Positions 56,275 through 64,000 of a stretch of DNA of 64,000 bases are shown one piece after another (the stretch's first letter is position 1; every line of letters starts with the position of its first letter). The notes beneath the pieces were generated by a model, which saw only the letters and a program-made list of their open reading frames with translations, ran no database searches and was not told where the DNA came from. This DNA is from Phymorhynchus buccinoides (lineage: Eukaryota > Mollusca > Gastropoda > Neogastropoda > Raphitomidae): assembly GCA_017654935.2 (NCBI GenBank), contig CM065687.1:14506144-14570143 (forward strand), written 5' to 3'. Made by a program: the position numbers and the translations under genes.

Positions 56275-57108
56275 TTGTTTAACAAAATAAAAGATGTTTC
56301 CTTTATGAACTACGTCAATCAGTTTGATTTTGTATGTCTCACTGAGACTTTCCTTGATTCGTCTTTTGATTTTAGTTACATATTTACAGATTATTTAAAG
56401 TTTCATGTACCTGCCAAAAAGTTTTCCTTCCAGGGTAGGAACTCTGGGGGAGTTTTGTTATTAGTAAGAAAGCGTTTAGAGAAGTTTGTGTCTAGAATTA
56501 ATTTAGAATGTGACAATACTATCGCGGTGAAAGTTGATAAATGTGTGTTTGATACCAATAAAGATCTCATTGTAATAGCTACTTATGTTGTCCCAGAAGG
56601 CGGTCCTTTGAATGATGATAAATTTGTTAAAGATGGTATTCTGATTTTGGAAGAAGCTTTATTGCAGCAGTTTAATAAGGATAATGATTATTTTATAATT
56701 TTTGGAGATCTCAACGCGAGAACCGCGCATAAGCAAGCTGAACTTGAAGTGATGTCAAATTATGTGTATGATGAGAATGAAGGAATGGATGGAGAGTTAA
56801 GGAAAGCAAAAGAAACAGAGTTTGAGGAACAGAGATTAAAGAAACTGAAAGACTCTATGAACGACTCAAAAACATTTTGGTCTGTTATCAGATCTGTAAA
56901 CAGGAAGAGCCGTATCTATAACGACATTTCTATTGAACAGTGGTATAATCACTTTGGGGCAGTTTTTAGTGATTCGTATGAAAATGTTACACAAGAAGAA
57001 ACTATAGTGGACGACGAGGGTGATTTTGAACCCTTGTTTAACGATTCAATAAGTAAAGAAGAGGTTATTGCGGGTATTAATCACTTAAAATCTGGAAAGA
57101 GTGCAGGT
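56275..57108 (+). pseudogene. LINE endonuclease plus linker, internally deleted, cut by gap
   Basis: The open frame from TTG 56275 holds an apurinic-type endonuclease: FVCLTETFLD (catalytic Glu), GVLLLVRKRL and IIFGDLNARTA (Asp/Asn). After that motif the normal remainder of the domain is missing. Sequence jumps to an acidic linker, FWSVIRSVNRKSR and a HLKSGKSAG block that precedes RT motif 1. The frame stays open across the deletion, then meets the N run. The N-terminus is replaced by the CT array. Confidence 0.85.
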
Positions 57109-57608
57109 NNNNNNNNNNNNNNNNNNNNNNNNNNNNNNNNNNNNNNNNNNNNNNNNNNNNNNNNNNNNNNNNNNNNNNNNNNNNNNNNNNNNNNNNNNNN
57201 NNNNNNNNNNNNNNNNNNNNNNNNNNNNNNNNNNNNNNNNNNNNNNNNNNNNNNNNNNNNNNNNNNNNNNNNNNNNNNNNNNNNNNNNNNNNNNNNNNNN
57301 NNNNNNNNNNNNNNNNNNNNNNNNNNNNNNNNNNNNNNNNNNNNNNNNNNNNNNNNNNNNNNNNNNNNNNNNNNNNNNNNNNNNNNNNNNNNNNNNNNNN
57401 NNNNNNNNNNNNNNNNNNNNNNNNNNNNNNNNNNNNNNNNNNNNNNNNNNNNNNNNNNNNNNNNNNNNNNNNNNNNNNNNNNNNNNNNNNNNNNNNNNNN
57501 NNNNNNNNNNNNNNNNNNNNNNNNNNNNNNNNNNNNNNNNNNNNNNNNNNNNNNNNNNNNNNNNNNNNNNNNNNNNNNNNNNNNNNNNNNNNNNNNNNNN
57601 NNNNNNNN
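57109..57608. other. Assembly gap, exactly 500 N
   Basis: Exactly 500 undetermined bases, the same length as the other gap. The sequence resumes directly in the inverted copy of the receptor A region. Confidence 0.98.
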
Positions 57609-57689
57609 TATGGGGCATCATGACATGAATTTAGGCATTTTATTCTGGTAATTAGTTAAAATTGATATATTTTATGTTAACGCACGCAA

Positions 57690-60600
57690 AAACAAACAGG
57701 CAACATCCTCAGTCGACACCTACCAATGGTCCACAGAACACGAAAACGGTTTACACAGTCCAGAACAGACACCCTTAGTCCTTCCCACTACTGGTGCTAC
57801 CCAGGACCTCGTGCCTAGTGCCCTAGGCGTGCAGCTGCCCAAGAACCAGGGCCTTCTCCAACCACACTGCGTGCCAGACCAATGCCCTCAGACTGTGAGC
57901 ACAGTCTGCCCCGGTCCCCTGCACTGCCCGGGGTGATCCAAGCTGCTGGGGGACATTCCACGTCCGTCTGCAGCTTCATGTCAGAAAACCGCAGAAAGTG
58001 TATTTCGTGTCGTGTGAGAAGACTGGTTTACCTGGGAACTCTACCATAGTCAGCCAGTGATATATGATGGGAGATTTTACCAGTGAAATTAGATGTAAGT
58101 ATCATAGCCTGGAAGAAAAACATTTTTGAATCTACCAAAAGAAGAGCACTTTCATTTTAAGCACCAAAACAATCCTCTGGCAGAAATTGCTCTCAGTATA
58201 TCAAACAGTTACATTTTCTATTGCAATATATAACAAGGCATATGGTTATCTCATCATAGCCTATTTTAAAGTCCGATCCTGCTACCAAGATATTTCAAAA
58301 CAAAAGCTGAACGGACTGCGACATGTTACAGTGGTCAGCGTCCAGCAAGTGCAAAGTCATAACAGACAAAGGCATCTAACTGTACGGATGTAATCGTACA
58401 GCACAAACTAAAGCAACAAACCCGCCTATGGTCACATTATCTTTCAGCTTTTTCCAATGCCTAAAAGTATTCCCATCATCACGTCGAATCAGTGAGATTA
58501 TGAAAAATTCGTACATTGAAGCTTCAGACTGTACTTTCCAGTTGCCTGTGAAGCACCATCAGCCCCAGGTGCTGCCTTCTGGTTCACTCAACGCTCTGTG
58601 GACAATTACTTCAGGTTTCAGCGAACGTGCATTGTAATCAGCATGTGCCGTGGGACAGTGGTGCAGGATGAGGGACCAGAGCACTGTACCTTTCAGCAAG
58701 TCCTCAGTGCCCGGGATGGTGGCTTCCACCAACAAGTGTTTCGAAGTTGATTTCACTGGATATGCAAGATTACCAAACGTCCTTTGTTACAAGTGTCAAA
58801 GCATGGCGCTGGATTAGCTTCAATAAAAACACAAAGAGAACAAATGGATTCATCACCTATTTTGAAAATTCCTTAACAAATTGGACAGTTTCTCGCGTAT
58901 GATGATCGGATGGTTCAACATGCCTTTCTGTACCGCCACATTTCGTCACTGGGGCGGATAAGACACTGATCTACAAACGTAATCCATTAATATTTAATGT
59001 CCCTGAAAGTGTAATTCAAGAAATGGTAAATTCTGAGCGGTGTTATTTCTTAAGGAAATACATGGATTTATTTTTTACTTAACAATCCAATTCTACCTGG
59101 AAGATGAAAAGCTTGCGCTCTGTGAAAGAAAAGTTGCCCTCCCCAGGGTATTTTGCTCTGCAAATTGTCCATAACCATACACAGTCTGTTCCAGGCCATA
59201 CACAGAAATACGCAGCAGGTGTTATTTCTTTGTTCATCAGATCATGTAGTGCACTTTTTCTTGAAATGTGACTTCAGTAGTCATTGCTGGAAAACAGAGT
59301 TCTTGCGGTGTCCATTTACCTTTAACAAAACTGATGGACACACAGGAAATGAAATTGCTGCACTTGAAGAAGCAATGAAAGTATTCGTACTCTGTGTTCA
59401 CATGTGCTGATGGTGAAAGGACCCCAGTTTCCTACACTGTAGTGTGTGACTTCAGGCACGACTGTCCTGACCACAGTGACGAGGATTTCTGTCAACATCC
59501 ATTTTGTTCTAATTTCCACTGTAATAACGGCCAGTGTGTGTCAAACTCTCAATATAGGAATGAATTTTCAGACTGTCTGGACGATTCTGATGAAGTGTAC
59601 AATTTTTGGAACACACAAAAATACGGAAGGGACAGAACCACCACATACATACCTCCAGAACAAAAGGTAAGCTACGGGCGCAGACTTCACATTGACCTAG
59701 ACGGCACAGGCTACTTTCACCAACGAGCAATGACCACTGACCACTATTGTCCAGTGAGCCACTACAGCTGTACATGCGAATGGACCTACTGCCTGCCTTT
59801 CTACACACGCTGCAACGGCTACTCTGACTGTATCAAAGGCAGAGAAATGAACAAGGCTGTGCGAGACTGACCTGTGCCCGGGTTGTAGCGTTGTCCGATC
59901 TTCAACTGTGTGTGTGCATGAAGATCAGCTGTGTGACGGCTGGGGGCAGTGTCCACAGCGGGATGATGAACTGATGTGTGACAGGACCTGCCCCCAGGGC
60001 TGTGTGTGTCTGGGTTTCTCTGTTCAGTGCAGGCATCGTTTCTCTGCTGATGTCTTTTCCAACCTTCGACAGGTCCATGCCTCTGGATCAGGAATGTCAA
60101 CGGCTGATTTCACACAGAATTGGTATCTGGTGTTTCTTGACTTATCACATTGTTCCGTACTAAACGTATCTGCAGTGAAGCTGGTAAATCTACAGTTCGT
60201 TGATTTGTCCAATAACATTATTGAAACTCTTGATGTGACTGTTCTCAAAGCGTCAATAAATTTAAGAGTTCTATTGTTGACAAATAATCCACTAAGTGAA
60301 GTGAAGAATGAAATCAAGGGAATCAGCTTACATTCCTTAACGAAACTGGATCTATCACAGACACACGTTAGTATACTTGACAATGGACTGTATTTGCCCC
60401 ATACAACAGGTTTAAATTTATCCTTTTCTGTGATAGAAACTATTGGTCCTCTTACTTTCAAAAACGTGCCACAACTCAAAATGCTGGATATCAGAGGAAT
60501 TTTTTTGCATTATTTTTCGTTTGACATTTTATCACGTTCGGATCATTTGGAAACTATTCTGTCCTCCAACCACATGTTTTGCTGCCAGAACGTCCTCCCT

Positions 60601-61617
60601 GAAGACTTGCATAACAATGAGTGCATTTCTCCTCAGGGCATCCTTCCCTCGTGTGACAGACTGCTGCCCTCTGCAATGCACAGGACTGTGTTTTGGGTGA
60701 TGGCCGTGTTCGCCATTGTGGGTAACCTGGTTTGTATCACCGTGATGTTTGCCATCAAGGAAACCCTAGGAGGTGACTTTGTGTCCACCCTTGTCCACCT
60801 GAACATGGCGAACATCTTCATGGGCTGCCATGTCAGTGCTGCCCTCATTGCAGACTACACCTTCCACGGACGATATGTCCAGATGGAACAGAAGTGGACT
60901 GGCAGTCCCCTGTGCAAAGTCACTGGTTTTCTGTCTGTGTTGTCCAGTGTGGTTTCAATCGGTGTTGTATTTCTAATCACTGTCAATCACATGATCATTC
61001 TGCATCACTCCAGACAATCACAGATAAAGAACCAAAGTGTGATATGTGCTGTGTGTGTAGTCACCTGGTTTGTTGGAATAATGTTGTCCGCTGTACCTTT
61101 TCTCCCTGGTCTGTCCAACTGGGGTGTCCAGGGTCAGTCTGGTCTGTGTCGCCTGGCCTTGTTCGACCACTTTGCTTTTCACAGAGGTTTCCAGTGGTTC
61201 ACGGCTATCATCGTTATTAATGCTATCATATCTGCCATCATCATAGCCGGTTTAATTGTTGTGCAGATTCACACACCACGTTTTCAGCTGGCTCTGGAGC
61301 CTATCAGGAGACGGGTGTATTGCGCGGTGCAGATGATGAGGGCTGTGGCAGGCACAGATGTGCTGTGCTGGGTGTCGCTGGGTATTGTCAGGACGGTGGT
61401 GTCACAGAGTGTGGTGGTGCACGGGGTCTATAATGCCATGGTGGTGTTCCTGCTGCCCATCAACTCAGCCCTGAATCCAGCTCTCATCCTGTTGAACATT
61501 GTCCTGCAGCATCGACAGCAGTCCAAGGACAAGACATTGCTGGAGGCTCTGAAAACCAGGTGTGGCAGAAACAAACAATTCAGCAAGCAAACAAGCAAAG
61601 TACCAAACAAACTATGA
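57690..61617 (+). pseudogene. Receptor A second copy, 5' half disrupted
   Basis: Same protein as receptor A but broken by many small indels between 57690 and 59393. The LDLa region 59394-59870 is open but ends prematurely after NGYSDCIKG. From 59908 a clean 569-codon frame covers the last LDLa, LRRs and all seven helices to the stop at 61615-61617. The 7TM part has the same non-canonical residues (NMANIF, VNHM, NPALI), with a few substitutions. Either a pseudogene or a gene copy with poor consensus at a contig edge. Symbol not assigned. Confidence 0.85.
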
Positions 61618-64000
61618 GTTCAATACAAGACAACAGTCACATTGCTGTTCTTTTCTTTTTTTCAGGCCCAGCTCTCTCACAGTTACTGCTGTTGTTAAGG
61701 TTTCCACCCTTGTGTTTGCTGTTGGTGCTGTAAGCCCTACCTGGTCGTGAAATGGGAGATAATGTTATTGTAGCTTTTATGATACACTGCCAAACTTATC
61801 TGATTGGTACACGACAAATGGAACGAGTGTATATCATTATCCATCATCATTGTCCTCATGATTTTCTTCATCATCATCATCATCATTATTTTCCATCATC
61901 ATCGTCATCACCATCATCATAATCCTCATCAACAACAAAATTATCACCATCCTCATCATCACCAACAACATTGTCATCATCATCATCACAATCATCATCA
62001 TCCTCTTTAACAACAACATTATTATCAACATTATCAATCATCATCATTATCACTAGGAGTCATTATCATCATCATAATTATCAAACATAATCATCATCAA
62101 CAACAACAAAAACAGTACAGTAATTACTCTTGCAATTGATATTTTTGTTGTTGCTGTTGTCGTTGTCTGTCTCCGCTGGTTTCTCTCAGTCTGTGACAAT
62201 AATATTATTAAAAACAAATACAAAACAATAAACAAACATTAAAAAACCCCACCGATATCAACCAAACAAACCTTTCATCATTACACCACCGTTCAAATTG
62301 TGAGTGCGAGCAAATGGATGATCCGGACTGTCACTTGAAGATGTTTCTTTATTCACCAACAGTTGATAGGCCTATTTTAAAGGCTTGAGGATTTCATTCA
62401 CTGGAAAGCACACAGTCAATGGTCTTGATACTGCTTTGTCAATAGTAGGTAGGCCCTACCTGCCAAGGCAATATTTTGATCAATGTTGGTCTTCATCAAT
62501 TATAAACATCAGAAAGGATCCGGTGAACTTTTAATAACCATGCTATTGTTTGTGTTATGAAGAATTAGTATAGTGGACATTTTTTGAAGATGATTTAAAA
62601 AGTTCTACACACACAAAATATCAAAGCAACTTAGTTTGAGAGAAGCCCTCCAGAATAGGGGAGTGTCACAGTAAAGTTCAGTTGTCAGCCAGCTATCTAT
62701 TCCCTGTAAATAAGTATTATCATTTCTTTCCATTGGCATTTACCTTCAAACCTTTCGCACTACACTCAATTTCTGAACCAACATTTAATTGAACATCCAT
62801 TTTGTCCAGATGAGGATGATAGTGAAATCGTAAAGATTATGCTGTTGTGTGTTCCACCGGGTTTTCGTTGTTGCTGTTTGTTAGAGGGGGGGGGGGGGGG
62901 GGGGGTGGGGGGGGGGGGGGGAGGGGGGGAGAGGGGGTGGGGGGGAGGTCTCAAAGTGCACTGCTGCTTTGGAAACTGGTTTTCTTCTCTATTTTGCTAG
63001 AACGGTCTAGGGCATATTGGAACAACAGACTTTTCCAACATTTAATGGAAAGAATTTTCTTCACAAACGCTTGACCTGAATAATGTTAAAATGATAATTA
63101 AAACTGTGATAAGCTAATTTACTTATAAGTTGTAATTTTGGGGAAGGCCACCCTAAATAGCTGATCAATAAAAGATGTAGTGCAACACTAGTAGCTTTCT
63201 GAGTGGTGGTGTTTTTGCCAGTAGGCTCTGCAGTCATGAAAAACGGGCTGGGTACACCCATGGGACACTTTCACAAGGACTCCTTCGCGTCATATCTAAT
63301 TGGTCACTAAGTCGAAAGCAGGTATATGCCTTGCATGCTTAATGGAATGTCCCGTGCATGCCTACACCTACATAACATAGCACAGGCTTCCAAGGCTGGT
63401 ATAGGCCTGCTCTTGTGCTGGTAGGGCAGGTGAGTGGAGTGCGTCTCTGGGTCCCATCAGCACCATCGGGTGTTTCTATTTCATTGTTTTAGTTTCGGTA
63501 CCCCACCTCTCCCCCCTCGAATTTTCTCATAAACAAATTCAATAAAAAGCAATGTTTTGCTTTGCTTGGGTAAGAATTGAATTAATTTATATATATAGGG
63601 TAAGAGATAAAGTTAGTGCTGGGCTGTGGTTATTTTCACAATATAAAAAGACAACTGCATTGAACCGGCATTGAGTTTGAAAGCCAAGACCATAATTATG
63701 AGGGGTACCTAAACTTCACCTTTGCCCAGTATTTGTATAATTTTATCTTTTTTTGAAATTATAACTTGATTACAATTTGCGCTATAATTCCCCTCATTTC
63801 GCTCAAGTCCTTATTTAACATTGCCATTGTGTTGATTTTTCTTGACTCCATTTTTAAGGGTAATTAATAGTGTGAACTTTCCATATGATTATAAGAGTGT
63901 TTTAGATTTGCAAAAGTGACCACATTCTCTCATAATCGTGGTGAAAACAACATTTAAAGGAAAGGCATTGTTTACATAGTTTCTTTGTTGCTTGTGCCAA
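61618..64000. other. 3' flank of the receptor A copy
   Basis: Inverted match of 16736-19147: TGA-type repeat at 61845-62110, G-rich tract at 62886-62948, and the 73-bp module at 63208-63283. No gene seen. Confidence 0.8.

Larger units (their letters stand above)
57609..64000. repeat. Inverted duplication, arm 2 (partner 16736-23143)
   Basis: Homology to the reverse complement of arm 1 begins at the first base after the gap (matching about 23143) and continues to the window end. The first ~2.3 kb contains many one- to few-base indels relative to arm 1; the rest is much cleaner. Confidence 0.93.

Overview
The window is eukaryotic genomic DNA, most likely from a mollusc and probably a gastropod. 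Intergenic DNA is AT-rich, with very long (CT)n and (GT)n arrays, many non-LTR retrotransposon (LINE) fragments, tRNA-derived SINEs and MITEs. The best genes are GRL101-type receptors (LDLa + LRR + 7TM, the family first described from the snail Lymnaea). No bacterial, phage or CRISPR features were seen. The species call is inference from gene family and repeat content.

High-confidence genes are few. (1) Receptor A, minus strand 23095-19148: a large single exon with a C-type-lectin-like domain, LDLa modules, LRRs and a 7TM domain that has lost most canonical class-A signalling motifs. (2) Receptor B, plus strand 29010-32368: a paralogue with the same architecture and near-canonical motifs, head-to-head with A. 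(3) A broken second copy of receptor A, plus strand about 57690-61617. (4) An F-box/LRR gene, minus strand 48804-45243, two coding exons whose splice sites and phase can be read directly. (5) A small uncharacterised protein or C-terminal exon at 25994-26404. F-box proteins normally act as SCF ubiquitin-ligase adaptors; no functional link between that gene and the receptors is visible.

Two large duplications dominate the layout. A direct duplication pairs 1-9840 with 33869-51192. A 500-N gap in the first copy (8400-8899) stands where the second copy has about 7.8 kb containing the F-box gene. An inverted duplication pairs 16736-23143 with 57609-64000 and also starts at a 500-N gap (57109-57608). 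Both gaps are exactly 500 N, which suggests scaffolding joins, so some of this duplication may be unmerged haplotypes rather than real genome structure.

Region by region: 1-9840, duplicated block of nested ~1.9-kb tandem units, pogo-like MITEs, hairpin elements, a SINE-like insertion, a ~130-bp satellite and a tRNA-SINE. 9840-16735, LINE fragments (one with RNase H), huge CT arrays and mostly empty DNA. 16736-23143, receptor A and its 3' flank. 23144-28569, LINE remnants, microsatellites and the small CDS. 28570-33530, receptor B and a duplicated scrap of its 3' end. 33869-51192, second copy of the block plus the F-box gene and LINE pieces. 51192-57108, CR1-like LINE broken by foldback DNA, other LINE pieces and microsatellites. 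57609-64000, inverted copy of the receptor A region.
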